Source: Prorocentrum cordatum (taxonomy: Eukaryota > Sar > Dinophyceae > Prorocentrales > Prorocentraceae). From it: a DNA stretch of 64,000 bases. Made by a program: the position numbers and the translations under genes. This document shows, piece by piece, positions 53,564 through 63,265 of this stretch. Location of the stretch: positions 126,950 through 190,949 of the forward strand of contig CAUYUJ010015710.1 of NCBI GenBank assembly GCA_963575745.1, given 5' to 3'. Below the pieces are notes generated by a model. It saw only the letters and a program-made list of their open reading frames with translations, did not search any database and was not told the DNA's origin. Position 1 is the stretch's first letter; the number at the start of each line of letters is the position of its first letter.

Positions 53564-56500
53564 TCAAAATAGCTTGGTCCACCACTCCGCCTCCTCATGA
53601 GGCGCGAGGCTGAGTGGCCAAGGGCTTGTGATATTCTGTCCCCGCGGCCAGGGAAGGTCGCCTCTCAGAAGCTGTCTCCTCTGCTGTGCAAATACTTTAC
53701 CACAGGGTTTCAGCAGCTGACGAGGGGCCCCAGTACAATACGCCCCACACCTAAGGCACAACACCACTGGCAGAGAAGATTGAACAATTTTGGCGACATG
53801 CAGTGTGTGGGGCTTGGGGTTGTCGACCTGATTAATTAAAGACCGCATAGAGGGGGTTAAAGCCGCGCAGGACCCCCTAGGATTCTTAGAATCAAACGCA
53901 CGGGCGCACTCGAGGCAACGCCACCTACACCCGTTCCAGCGCACACGATGAGCCCTCAGGCCGCTGGGGAGGACCAAGGGCCTGGGGACTCTCGGGGCGC
54001 GCTCTAGCTTACCGAAAAGAGATCTTGCCTCTGGAAGGCTGTCTAAAATAGTGCCCATGCCTACTGCCAAGACTTCCCAACTACTCAGAGCCAGCTCGTA
54101 CTTGACAATGTTCTGGGCCATCTCAGGGTGCATTTTGGCCCCGTCCTTAGCATACTCGTCGGCATAATCGTTTCCACGCTTGTGAACCCGAGCCATACCA
54201 ATCACTTCATCCCCCACATGAGATTTAACCTTGTTCAACACGAAAGGCGGGCGGGGCGAGGAGTAGAGCACTTTCCACACTTCACTGAGCGGTGTTCTCC
54301 CGCTCGTCGATGCCCTCTGATCTCGAGGGCCTGCAAAAAGGGCCTGGCAATCCACGTTCAGCCTGAACGGCTCGTCCTCACCAGTATGTTCAAAATGCTC
54401 CAGGGCCTGAAGCAGAGCGTAGTGCTCGGCGAACACAGCACTCTGCGGCAGGAAACCAGGCAGGTTACCACACACAGCTCTAACGAAGTCCCCTGCGTCG
54501 TCTATTTGGATGACGGCCCAGCCCGCACGGGCCACATGAATATGGGTGGGGGAATAGCAACTACCGTCCGAATACAGATTTTCGCACCGGTTGAACGTGA
54601 ACTTGGTTGTTTCCCCCGACCTGTCGAAATATCGAACCACACCATCCCACAAGGCATCCTGAATGCCCTCGGGCTGGGCGTCCCACAGGCTGGAGTAGAG
54701 AGGATCGTCTGGGCCAGCTTCAACAGCTAGCCGAACAACATCGGCACTCAATGCCTCATCTCGCCTGTCAGCGAGTCCTGGACAGACAAAGCAGCGGTGC
54801 CAAACTGTGTCCTCGACTCCTCCCTCTGGGGATCTGCAAAAAGGGCACACTGGAGGGATCTCGTACTTCCAATCATGTAAACGCTTGGCCGTGACATACG
54901 ACCTGCAGAATATCTCTTTGACAGCTTTTTGAACACCACGATGACGCTTTTTGCTGGCCCAAAGGGACCTCACAGGGTCCGTCCACAGACCGCGATGCAA
55001 AATATCCAGAGCCCTCGGATGTTCGGAGTCCCTCAGATGCCTGCACATACTCTGGGCCACGTAGGCCTTAGACAAATCTCGTACGAAGTACTTCTCTACC
55101 TGCACGAACGGCGTATCTGTCAGCAGCAGCGGGTCCCCGTTGCTCATGTTAAAACTGAGCGGGCCTCGAATCTGCCAGTTCGCCATACCGAGCCAGAGAA
55201 TCATGTCTCCTATGGGTCCCCAGGACTTCTTGGCCCACGAACTTCTGGAATGTTCATGGATGTAGTTCTGGACAGCAGACAAAATCTTGGAAAGCTCCCC
55301 CACAGACAGCCCATCGCCATGGCGGTGCCCAGGGGTTGATGCCATCCAGACTTCTTTTGCGAAGCGGCGAAGAGTAGCTGCTGCATGCTTGACAGGATCT
55401 CTGGTCGGCTCCAGCGAAAGCGCCAAATTTAAATCGGCTCCACAGGAGGTCAATCCAAGAAAACCAGCAGCCTGACTTCGTAGCTTGCGAATCTCTCTTG
55501 GCGTCCATCCCACCACCTCCTCCCCATAAGTAGTGGCAGGCTTGACACCGCAGAACCATATTTTCGCCCTGGCACGTTTGGGATTTCGAAGGCTTCGAAT
55601 TTTCCCCAACCTCCTCCTTCCTTTGGCCCACCTCTCATTACGCTTCTGCTTGGCTTTCCTGACGCTCAAATGCTTGCCTGGCGCGAAGTCGCATCCTAGG
55701 TTGACAATCGATGGGTCATAAGTGCCAGCATACTGATCTAAGGCTAGACGGGCCTGAGCTACCAGCTCTGGAGAGGTTCCAGTAATGGCGAACTTCTTCA
55801 TAGAGAAACGAAGGTTAAATAACTTCGATGACCGATCAACCAAGAAAGCTACAGCAAAACCCATGTTGATCACACAAAGCTCCAAATCCTCGTTCCTCTC
55901 ATTGAGACTAAAATCATCCACATGCACAGCCAGTTCGGGATGCAGACGACACTCACAATATTCCGCTACAGTAGGAAAGCAATAACATTTTATCTCATAT
56001 GTAGCCGTGCTGCTTCCCGCTACGATACCCTGAGCTGGCATAACTGCATCTGCGCACATACCGTCTAGGCTCAGGATCCTCTGCCACTCGTACGTGTGAA
56101 TAGAAAACCTGAGCACGTGCATCGGGAATCCCCAGTCCAGCGCCGAATTGATCAACTGCTGGTGCTGCACGTGCTCATAGCACTGCTTCAAGTCGGCAAG
56201 CAGGCTGAGCACGTGCTCTCGCCTGGAAAACGCAAGGTCACCTCGAACAGTCTGGCGCCAAACCGTATCTGTTGGGCTCCGTCCAGGAGCCATGCTGAAG
56301 ATACCACCGTCCGAAATTCTTTTTTCCCAAGACTTGCGCACAGAGGAGTTCCACCTTGACAATGTCCGAACCAGTGTTTGGAAGAAGCCTATTGGCCTCC
56401 GTCCCAAGACAGGTTTCCTGAAGAGCGCGACCACGAGGGTCTGCATCCAAGTAGGGGTGGATCCCAAGATAAGCATAATACCGAAAATACAGCTGAGGCA

Positions 56501-58426
56501 CGAAAGGGCCTGAGAACAGAGAAACTGGTAATGCCTCGGATGGTGCCCATCTGCTGCAATCGTGTTCCTCTTGAAGCTCTTGGAGATGCGAATGATCTCC
56601 TCGGGGCTCGGGGGCTCTGGGATATTGTACGAAGGCCATTCCAGAGGGCCTCCAGCAGTTTTCTTGTTGGTCCCCCAAGCTTCTGACCAATTCTCCTTCT
56701 CCTGAGCGAGCTGGGCGGCAAGGCACGAGGTCGCATGGCCGTCGTCGGTCGGCAGCAGGTCTTGCTTTCGAGCATCCGCTGCCTTAGTGTAGGCGTGAGC
56801 CCACTTCGCTCCACCTGCCAGCGCCTCAGTGCACCAGTCCTTCCACTTGGCCGAACGATCGGCCCTCTCTCTAGATAAACGTCCTATCGCAAAATGATCG
56901 GCCAGAGCTTTCAACGCGGCTAAGGCCTGGGCAGGCAGGACCGACTCTATCTCCAAGGGGTTCCAGAGAGGAATCAGCACGGCCTCCAAGGCCCCACACC
57001 AAAACTCACGGCCTCCAGCAAAGTGATACTTGAAGATACCGCCTGCTTTTGAAACCTTATAACTCGAGCGAACAAGATCATCATAATACTGCCTATGCGT
57101 GTGATACTTCTCTTGCTCCACAAAAGCCAACAGCTCTGCACAGCGCTGCGACAACCACTTCAAAGCGCGATAAGGGCTTCTCGACGGGGAGCGCTTGGTG
57201 CAGAGGAGCTCGGCCATGGGAACCTCTACCGTCTGATATGGGAGACCTCCAGCCCGACCTTCTGGAAAGCTCTGAAGCGTATTTCGAAGTTCTCCCCAAG
57301 ACTGCTCACACCACCTCTCATACTGCTCATCCAATCCTTGTTGGAGTATATCCCGCTCATCATCCCTAGGAAGCCTGAAACCCCCATCCTTCTCGAACGG
57401 CAAGATGAGGTCCTCAAGAGTCTCCAGGATGCTGTCATAACTCGGGGCCTGAGGGGCTGGGCCTATGGGAAGATCCACTGGGAGCTTCTGGTACTTCAAG
57501 AGCCTCTGGATCTTGATGGTGTCCACCCCCTGCTTAAACCTCAGAGTGACTGGTCGGCGCGGGAATAAATCTGACTGCAAGTCGGCCTTCGCCGACTCAA
57601 CTCCAGCAAGCAAGTTCTTGCTGATCAAAAAGTAGTCGTAACATCTACCTGGCGTGCTGGACAAGCACGTCTGACTGGGATTCGGAATGACAAGCTGCCC
57701 GTTCAACCTATGCGGCGAAAACCCTTCTCTGAAAAGGTGAGGCTCTATGTTGTGGTCCCCACCAGAGATATAAGGTAAGTTGCGCCTGGTGGTATCGTTT
57801 CCCAAGGCAACCGCAAGACGTAGATTCTGTTCCCCCAGACCGATCCCATCTTTCCAATAGTTACAATAGATCGAGACCACTCCCAAAGACTTACTTCTGT
57901 AGTAGCAATGGAGGATTCGGGCCTCAACCAGGGCCCCAGGCTCTGAAGGGGGTTTCCACGCATCCAGATGAGCCCTGGCCAGGATACACACTCCAGCGCT
58001 TTTTCCACCTCGTTGGGTGACTTCGCAGGGAGCCCAACAACTTTTCCACCCTTGCTTTCGTAGGCGCCCCTTGGCTTCTAGCAGGGGCTGACCATGTAGC
58101 TTATGTTCTTGAACGAGTACAATATGGGCGGATGTGCCCATCACGAAGGCGGCCGCGCTGGTCCAGGAGTTGGCATTCACTGTCTGGACTAAGAGCTGGC
58201 CGCCCTTCTCATACTCACACTGACTGTTACCCGCCAGGCGGGTCCAGGCCCGCGGCCGCAGCCTCCTCCTGGCCCTCCTGACGCGCACGGCGCGCTGGGG
58301 GTGCATTGGCGAGCTCCGCCGCCTCAGCAGATCTGCGGCCCGCCAGGGCGACCTGATCCATCTCGGTGTCCTCGGCGTTCTGCTCATGCACCTCTGCCTG
58401 CGCCATCTCCTGCTCCTCCCGACCAA
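53564..58426 (-). CDS. LINE-A ORF2: endonuclease - reverse transcriptase - RNase H polyprotein
   Basis: 1620 codons without interruption. The first 67 or so residues are Arg-rich and overlap ORF1 in another frame, so real homology starts near residue 78. An EEP endonuclease follows: Glu107 in QEHKL, GGDHN at 222-226, and YDY at 263-265. The usual SDHxPV end reads FPRRPV (288-293). The reverse transcriptase has motif A DLKQCYEHV (Asp745), motif B QGIVAG (799-804) and motif C HVDD (835-838). Next come a zinc knuckle C1194-C1197-H1210-C1215 and RNase H with Asp1287 (SDGS), Glu1334, Asp1359 and Asp1423 (ADEYAK). The C-terminus has further Cys pairs near 1500-1576. The product would copy the element RNA at a nicked genomic target. 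The ORF2 frame is +1 to ORF1, so expression would need frameshifting, reinitiation or a separate start. Confidence 0.93.
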   Translation of the reverse strand: MVGRSRRWRRQRCMSRTPRTPRWIRSPWRAADLLRRRSSPMHPQRAVRVRRARRRLRPRAWTRLAGNSQCEYEKGGQLLVQTVNANSWTSAAAFVMGTSAHIVLVQEHKLHGQPLLEAKGRLRKQGWKSCWAPCEVTQRGGKSAGVCILARAHLDAWKPPSEPGALVEARILHCYYRSKSLGVVSIYCNYWKDGIGLGEQNLRLAVALGNDTTRRNLPYISGGDHNIEPHLFREGFSPHRLNGQLVIPNPSQTCLSSTPGRCYDYFLISKNLLAGVESAKADLQSDLFPRRPVTLRFKQGVDTIKIQRLLKYQKLPVDLPIGPAPQAPSYDSILETLEDLILPFEKDGGFRLPRDDERDILQQGLDEQYERWCEQSWGELRNTLQSFPEGRAGGLPYQTVEVPMAELLCTKRSPSRSPYRALKWLSQRCAELLAFVEQEKYHTHRQYYDDLVRSSYKVSKAGGIFKYHFAGGREFWCGALEAVLIPLWNPLEIESVLPAQALAALKALADHFAIGRLSRERADRSAKWKDWCTEALAGGAKWAHAYTKAADARKQDLLPTDDGHATSCLAAQLAQEKENWSEAWGTNKKTAGGPLEWPSYNIPEPPSPEEIIRISKSFKRNTIAADGHHPRHYQFLCSQALSCLSCIFGIMLILGSTPTWMQTLVVALFRKPVLGRRPIGFFQTLVRTLSRWNSSVRKSWEKRISDGGIFSMAPGRSPTDTVWRQTVRGDLAFSRREHVLSLLADLKQCYEHVQHQQLINSALDWGFPMHVLRFSIHTYEWQRILSLDGMCADAVMPAQGIVAGSSTATYEIKCYCFPTVAEYCECRLHPELAVHVDDFSLNERNEDLELCVINMGFAVAFLVDRSSKLFNLRFSMKKFAITGTSPELVAQARLALDQYAGTYDPSIVNLGCDFAPGKHLSVRKAKQKRNERWAKGRRRLGKIRSLRNPKRARAKIWFCGVKPATTYGEEVVGWTPREIRKLRSQAAGFLGLTSCGADLNLALSLEPTRDPVKHAAATLRRFAKEVWMASTPGHRHGDGLSVGELSKILSAVQNYIHEHSRSSWAKKSWGPIGDMILWLGMANWQIRGPLSFNMSNGDPLLLTDTPFVQVEKYFVRDLSKAYVAQSMCRHLRDSEHPRALDILHRGLWTDPVRSLWASKKRHRGVQKAVKEIFCRSYVTAKRLHDWKYEIPPVCPFCRSPEGGVEDTVWHRCFVCPGLADRRDEALSADVVRLAVEAGPDDPLYSSLWDAQPEGIQDALWDGVVRYFDRSGETTKFTFNRCENLYSDGSCYSPTHIHVARAGWAVIQIDDAGDFVRAVCGNLPGFLPQSAVFAEHYALLQALEHFEHTGEDEPFRLNVDCQALFAGPRDQRASTSGRTPLSEVWKVLYSSPRPPFVLNKVKSHVGDEVIGMARVHKRGNDYADEYAKDGAKMHPEMAQNIVKYELALSSWEVLAVGMGTILDSLPEARSLFGKLERAPRVPRPLVLPSGLRAHRVRWNGCRWRCLECARAFDSKNPRGSCAALTPSMRSLINQVDNPKPHTLHVAKIVQSSLPVVLCLRCGAYCTGAPRQLLKPCGKVFAQQRRQLLRGDLPWPRGQNITSPWPLSLAPHEEAEWWTKLF

Positions 58427-59381
58427 CGCTGGCGGCGGCGGCCGCCTGCGACTCCTCGGCCACTGCTTCAGGCGGCGGCGGCGGAGGCGCTGGCAGGCCC
58501 GCCTCTGCTCGCACAGCGCCCGCGAAGACCGCCATGTGCTCGTTCAGCGCCTGGCGCAGTGACGGGTCGAGGTTGAGCGAAAGATAATTGAGCCCGTTCA
58601 AATATCCTGTCAGATCATGTGCGGACTGCATGCCACTGACTGCCGCCATCATGGCGCCCTTTCCCCCCAACGTGGGCGTGATGAAGGGCGTCATTAGTCC
58701 TGGCGGCGACATATATGGGTCGACAGCTGGACGCGCTGGGGCCGTACGTTGAAGATGAATCACCTTCTCCTCGAGCTCTGACTGGGTCTCCTTCGCGCTC
58801 TGAATGTCTGCTGCGATGAGGGCCCTCTGCACATCCAAATCTGCCAATGTCTGTTCCTGCTTGTTCACGTATTGAGTCTGAGTCTCCAGCTGCTTTTGAG
58901 CTCTTATCAGACGGGAATTATGCGCCTGGAGGAGCTGGCTCTCGGTCTTCTCGGAGTCCCTCTCCATCCTCATGCGCTCCATCAAAGCCTCCACTGCATC
59001 CTGCGCTGCCAACACATCCTGCGAGGCAGCACGCGACTCGGCCTTAGCTCCAAAACCCTTCATGATGTCCAGGGACTGTTGGAGCTGCGTGATCTGCGGG
59101 CCGATCGGCTTCTGCTTGGCATCGGTCTTCGCCTTCTGCTGCTGCGCGGCTGGGCCAGCCTCCGATGTGCTCTTCCAATGCTTACCGCACTGCCAGCACC
59201 GAGCATGACGCATGTTCACAAACGCGCTACATCCAGCGCACTGCCACGAAAAGTTAGACGACAAAGTGGGTGCGGCAGGGCTCTTGCCTCTCGAGCTTGA
59301 GGGCGCGTCGGCCTGGGGCTTGCCCTTCCCTTTGCTCTTGACTTGGCCTTTGCCCTTTCCGCCGCCCCCACGACCTCCCAT
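58227..59381 (-). CDS. LINE-A ORF1: zinc-finger, coiled-coil protein
   Basis: 384 codons from an ATG. Residues 1-40 are Gly/Lys-rich and basic. Residues 46-65 form a RanBP2-like zinc finger, W-x-C48-x2-C51-x10-C62-x2-C65. A Gln/Glu/Ala-rich region from about 95 to 212 has heptad character and should form a coiled coil. Then come a Pro/Gly linker, a Leu-rich stretch near 270-300 and an acidic, Ala-rich tail. This architecture suits a nucleic-acid-binding ORF1 protein that assembles on the element RNA. The last 200 bp overlap the ORF2 frame. The start is the first ATG after the spliced-leader relic, about 130 bp downstream of it. Confidence 0.85.
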   Translation of the reverse strand: MGGRGGGGKGKGQVKSKGKGKPQADAPSSSRGKSPAAPTLSSNFSWQCAGCSAFVNMRHARCWQCGKHWKSTSEAGPAAQQQKAKTDAKQKPIGPQITQLQQSLDIMKGFGAKAESRAASQDVLAAQDAVEALMERMRMERDSEKTESQLLQAHNSRLIRAQKQLETQTQYVNKQEQTLADLDVQRALIAADIQSAKETQSELEEKVIHLQRTAPARPAVDPYMSPPGLMTPFITPTLGGKGAMMAAVSGMQSAHDLTGYLNGLNYLSLNLDPSLRQALNEHMAVFAGAVRAEAGLPAPPPPPPEAVAEESQAAAAASVGREEQEMAQAEVHEQNAEDTEMDQVALAGRRSAEAAELANAPPARRARQEGQEEAAAAGLDPPGG

Positions 59382-59513
59382 CAGTACACAGAGAAGAACA
59401 ACGGAGGTGCGATATCCTGCCCACGGCCCTGCTGTGGCCCAGGTCGGTGGTGTGGGCAGGTGTGGTAAGACTGCTGCGTCACCTTGGGCCCTGACCCCCT
59501 CCAGAGAAGAGGG

Positions 59514-59540
59514 GAAATGGCTTGAGCCAGGCTACGGACC
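59514..59540 (-). other. Relict dinoflagellate spliced leader upstream of LINE-A ORF1
   Basis: The minus strand reads TCCGTAGCC, TGGCTCAAG, then CCATTT. The 22-nt dinoflagellate spliced leader is DCCGTAGCCATTTTGGCTCAAG. The copy here matches it with one internal deletion of ATTT. The following CCATTT equals leader positions right after its internal AG, the expected sign of a leader added onto an older, truncated leader. It precedes the ORF1 ATG by about 130 bp. The match is seen in sequence; the recycled-cDNA explanation follows the known dinoflagellate pattern. Confidence 0.82.
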
Positions 59541-59574
59541 TCTTCTCCTTGTCGTCCTCCTCGTCATCGCCCTA

Positions 59575-59650
59575 CTCCACCTCCTCCTCCTCCTCCTCCT
59601 CCTCTTCCTCCTCTTCCTTATCCTCCTCCTCCTCCGACGACGACGATTCC
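59575..59650. repeat. (CCT)n microsatellite 5' of LINE-A
   Basis: CTC repeats just upstream of the spliced-leader relic (on the LINE's strand a GGA repeat). It may mark the 5' insertion boundary. Confidence 0.92.
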
Positions 59651-60008
59651 TCCTCCACCTTCCCCCTCTTGGGGTATATGACGGTTTCCCCCGCCCTCTG
59701 CTCTTACGCATGCTCCTCCACTTCCCTGATCACCTCAACTCCCATAAACATCGTTCCTGGATGGCCTGGCGGGGATTTTTTTTGGGGGGGGTCGGCGGCG
59801 GCTCTCAAGCGACGGTCTAGGAGCGAAAGCGGCGTCCGGGTGGCGGAACGAAGCGAATTTGCGAGCAGGCCGCCAGTGTAGGCGGACAAGTTCGCACACG
59901 CAAGACAAGCTCGCAGAGGCACGACACCCTCCTGGCGGGGATACGCGAAACGTCAGCAATTTGAATCAGCCGATGCCACAAACCGATATGCCAACACACG
60001 GCTTTTAA

Positions 60009-60353
60009 TCAATGTGTCAAAAGTTCGTGTTCGTTGATATGCTGTGCGCAATGCTTCATGATGCAAGTGTGACGCTCTCCGGCGAAACAATCAATGGTGC
60101 ACCCATCTCGACGTCGCTGGGGCGCCAAATGGAAGCCCCAGTGGCCTTTGGGGATGACGTCAGCGGCAGGGGAAGCATCATTGAAAGCCCTTGCGTGCTC
60201 GGCGAAATTTTGGTCGAAGCCGCTGGAGGTGGGGCCGACGCTCCGGCCGCATTTCCCATTCTTGACGAACCTGTAACTCATTGCCAATGCTGTGAAACGG
60301 CGTGGCTCTTTATCTGAGGTGCCTGTGGGCTTCGCCACGCCATGCAAGAACAA
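60009..60353 (-). CDS. Hypothetical fragment with PKGHW..HL..ERH signature
   Basis: A 114-codon minus-strand frame reads FAEHARAFNDASPAADVIPK, GHWGFHLAPQRRRDG and CTIDCFAGERHTCIMKHCAQ. The pattern PKxHWxxHL, then DxFxxERxH, recalls a protein family repeated many times in dinoflagellate genomes, whose role I do not know. There is no obvious start, so it may be an exon or a remnant. The opposite strand is also open for 101 codons (60012-60317) but lacks a recognisable motif. The motif is seen; the family link is from memory. Confidence 0.4.
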   Translation of the reverse strand: MFLHGVAKPTGTSDKEPRRFTALAMSYRFVKNGKCGRSVGPTSSGFDQNFAEHARAFNDASPAADVIPKGHWGFHLAPQRRRDGCTIDCFAGERHTCIMKHCAQHINEHELLTH

Positions 60354-60359
60354 CCAAAC

Positions 60360-62420
60360 GCAGGGATGAACCTTATCATCCCGGACGCGCCGGCTTTGAG
60401 TCCCAGCGTGTTTCTGAACGGTATCCTCGCGAGCTTCGTTCTAAGCTGCTTTCAGCTCCGCCGACGCCCCCGAAAAAACGCCGCATACTTTCCAATCCAT
60501 TCCCATTCTCGCGCGCGGGCCGCAAACCCGAGCCGTCTGCCCTGTCTGTTGCGCAAACAAACAGGCCACCACAGCAACCTCAACCGGTTTGTGCCAGAAA
60601 CCCGCGCCACCCGCGGGCGCGAACAAGGATGGGCCGGGGCGCCCCGGCATCTGGGCCCCCTCTTGCTTGCAAAACGTTCGGGCTGCTCTTGCAATGCAAC
60701 TTGCCTGGCGCGCCGAGAACTGGAGACGCCACCCTGGCGGCGTCGCCGTCGCGGGCCGAGCTGCCAGGCTCGAGGTGCCTCGCCGCTGTTCCAGCCGCGG
60801 CCGTGTCTGGCGGGGCCAACGCGCCGCGCTCCGAAATCTCGTCGCCCAAGAGCACCTCGGCAACGCGATGCGAATGGCGTGAGAGGCGCCCCCCTTGATC
60901 TGCTTTGCCGCGGGATACCGGGCTCGCATGATGGGCGGAAAAGCACCCGCGCGTTTTTTAATGTCGGGGCAGAACTCCCTGACAACTAGTCGCGAACATG
61001 CCGAGGCACTTCCTCCGCTTGTCCTGCCTCGGCGCGACCCCGCGGCGCGAGCGCATCTGCGCGGCGCGCGCGGCCGCGCAGGGCCGCTTTCGCCGCAACT
61101 CGGTCAGGGGGGGCGCGTGCCCCGGCGCGGTCTTCGCTGCGACCGCCGCGGCGTCGGCCACGCAATGGCGCCGAACTCGATGCCCGCCCGCGCGCAGATG
61201 GTTCGGAATGCGCATGTGGCACAGATGGTGCCGCGCGTCGTCGAGTGCACGTTGGAGGTGGCCTCGATCGCAGGAGAATGCGAAGTCCTCGTCTGCCTCG
61301 CCGGCGCCTCGCAACCCCATCCAATGGCGCAGAGACCTGGGTGAATTCTTCGAGGCCCCGCGCTGGCCAATATCCCTGACCTTCGCGGGCCTAACTCCCG
61401 CCATTCCTGCCCCGCCCCGAGCCGCGATCGCCGCCCCGCCCCGGGCCGCGAGCGGCTGCGGACGGGGTTTTTGGAGGCCGGAGACCGCGCCGCCGAATGC
61501 GCGCGCGGGGCGGGGCCTCCCGTGCCCTGGGTTTGTCGGGCGCCCCCTGGGGGTGCACTCGGGGCCCCGAGAGGGGGGGGAGATGGGGGAGATGGGAGGG
61601 GTGCAGCGCAGAAGGAAGGCGGGCCCCGGAAGGCCCAGAAAGGGATTCCGAGCGGGAGGATTCCTGTGAGAGCTCCACGGGGGCACTGGAAAGGCCCGAA
61701 GGACTCCGGAGCGGCCCCGAAGTCTCCGATGGGACAAAGGGGCCTCGTGAGGCTCCGGAGGAATCCGAAGCGCTCCGAAGTGAACCCAGGTGTCTCCGGA
61801 AAGCGCCGAGCAGCCCCGAGGGCCCTGGTGGGCCCCGCAGGCCGCCGAATGGGGCTGCGAGCGGTGGGCGCGTCGCCGAAAGGAGGAGGGAGTGCGCGAC
61901 TCACTGCCGGGGCGCGAAAGAAGCGGCGCGGGCGCGCCGCGGGTGGGTGGGTGGGGGGGGGGGGGCGGCGGGCCAAGCGCAAAGCGGCGCGGCCCGTTTC
62001 GGCGGCCTGCCCGACGAGCTCGGCGGCCTCCTTGACCATCCCGCGCTCGAGGGCCATCTGCAGCTGCAGCGACGGGGGGCAGACCTTCGCGGGCACCTTC
62101 GCCGCGTCTGCGTGCGTCTGGCGCCTCGCCTTCTTCCCGGGACGTTTGGGCCTGGTCGGCTTTGTCCTCCCGGGCCTGCCCGGCCCTGTCCGGCGGGGCC
62201 TGGCCTTGCCCAGCTGTCTCCTTCTTGCGCCTCTCATTATTGTCCTTCTTGCTCCTCCCGGCCACCTCGCCTCGTCGAGCGACCGTCGGGGGGCGGAGGT
62301 GGCGAACTCGAGGGGGCCTTGCGCTCGAACGCGGTCTCGGCCCCCGCCTGGGCCCTTCCTCCGCCGCGCCGACGCCGGCGGCGCGGCCGCCCGCGGCGCC
62401 GCTCGAGCTATCTGGTAAAA
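60360..62420. other. Very GC-rich DNA, no gene assigned
   Basis: Both strands are open for hundreds of codons because stops are rare at this GC content. Minus-strand stretches such as EDFAFSCDRGHLQRALDDAR (about 61290-61240) and AKVCPPSLQLQMALERGMVK (about 62090-62035) look somewhat protein-like and could be small exons, but no family or splice chain could be established. Confidence 0.35.
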
Positions 62421-62423
62421 CTG

Positions 62424-62957
62424 TCATGCTGCCGCTCCCTCGCGAGCTCCTCCGTCGCCGTCTCGGAAGCCCCGTGGATTTCGCCGGGTAAGGTTTTTTG
62501 TTGCATCGGGCGGGGGCCCTGCTGCTCCTCCTGCTTCATATTCTGGACCTCGCCCCCGAGCGAGCCCTCGGGGAGGGGCCGCCGCTCGGGCGGGGGGGTC
62601 GCCCTCGACCGCGCCGGCGCCGGTCTTCGCGCGGGCCTGGCGCCGCGCGACCTGCCTCTCGACGGCCTGCTCCAGGTCGTCCTTGCCAGCCCCCGCTGTC
62701 CGAACGAACGACGCCCGCTGCTCGGGCGCGAGCTGCTTGAACTCGTTGATGGGCACGCGGCGGCCGTGGCCTCCGCGCGACCATCGGCCTCGCCAAGCCC
62801 GCTCTCGCTCTTCTCGACGCCCCGGGGATGGCTCGCGCCGCAGCGGAAACCGGCGGGCGGAGTTCGGCCCATCGCGGCGCCGAGTATCCTTCGCTGGCTG
62901 GCGCGGCGCGCCCTCCTGCAGCTGCGGGGGCAAGACCTTTGCCGCGACCCCGGGCAA
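62424..62957 (-). CDS. Coding-like segment, unknown product
   Basis: A 177-codon minus-strand frame contains VPINEFKQLAPEQRASFVRT and AGAGKDDLEQAVERQVARRQ, a helical, charged stretch much more protein-like than its surroundings. Codon third positions are mostly G or C. Before it the frame is Arg/Pro-rich. After it the Pro/Ala-rich part is probably not coding, so an exon of about 62640-62760 is the best-supported part. No catalytic motif is seen. Confidence 0.3.
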   Translation of the reverse strand: MPGVAAKVLPPQLQEGAPRQPAKDTRRRDGPNSARRFPLRREPSPGRREERERAWRGRWSRGGHGRRVPINEFKQLAPEQRASFVRTAGAGKDDLEQAVERQVARRQARAKTGAGAVEGDPPARAAAPPRGLARGRGPEYEAGGAAGPPPDATKNLTRRNPRGFRDGDGGAREGAAA

Positions 62958-63004
62958 GCGCTAGTTTGCCATAGGCACGGCGGCCGGATGAAATATGCGT
63001 GAGA

Positions 63005-63265
63005 CGTCGCTCCGCTGAGCCCACCTGACAGCTGTCGAAAGAGTTGGCAGCCGCGCAGTTCGCGGCCCCCCGCTCAATCTGAATCTGCGCGTGGTGCCGC
63101 TCCGCCGGGCGCCTTAGCGGCCCTCGAAAGCGGCGGCGCCTTCGCTGTTCGCGCCCCTCCCCCAGCGTGGCGAGTCTGCGCGAGACATTCTGCTGGCCCC
63201 CCAGCAGCCCCCGAAAGCGGCGACGATCTCGCAGTTCGCAGCCCCCCGGGGACGGCGAGACCACG
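63005..63265. repeat. Diverged relatives of the 101/102-bp satellite
   Basis: About two and a half units recognisable by GGCCCCCCAGCAGCCCCCGA, AAGCGGCGACGATC and CGCAGTTCGCAGCCCCCCGG. A purine-rich flank follows (63275-63390), as at 3656-3780. This copy is 58 kb from the main arrays. Confidence 0.85.

Larger units (their letters stand above)
53564..59540 (-). mobile_element. LINE-A: nearly intact non-LTR retrotransposon with RNase H
   Basis: A minus-strand unit holds, 5' to 3', a spliced-leader relic (59540-59514), a short leader, ORF1 (59381-58227) and ORF2 (58426-53564). Both frames are open over their full length. The set of coiled-coil/zinc-finger ORF1, apurinic-type endonuclease, reverse transcriptase, zinc knuckle and RNase H is that of LINE elements expanded in dinoflagellates. 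No poly-A tail or target-site duplication could be seen, and the 3' boundary past the ORF2 stop is unknown. It lies in the same orientation as the dehydrogenase gene, upstream of its first recognised exon. Confidence 0.9.

Noticed and set aside
60958-63002. Overlapping 377-501 codon frames at the right end
   Set aside because: Stops are rare at this GC content. Both strands are open in several frames and the peptides are mostly Arg/Pro/Gly-rich; only short islands look protein-like.
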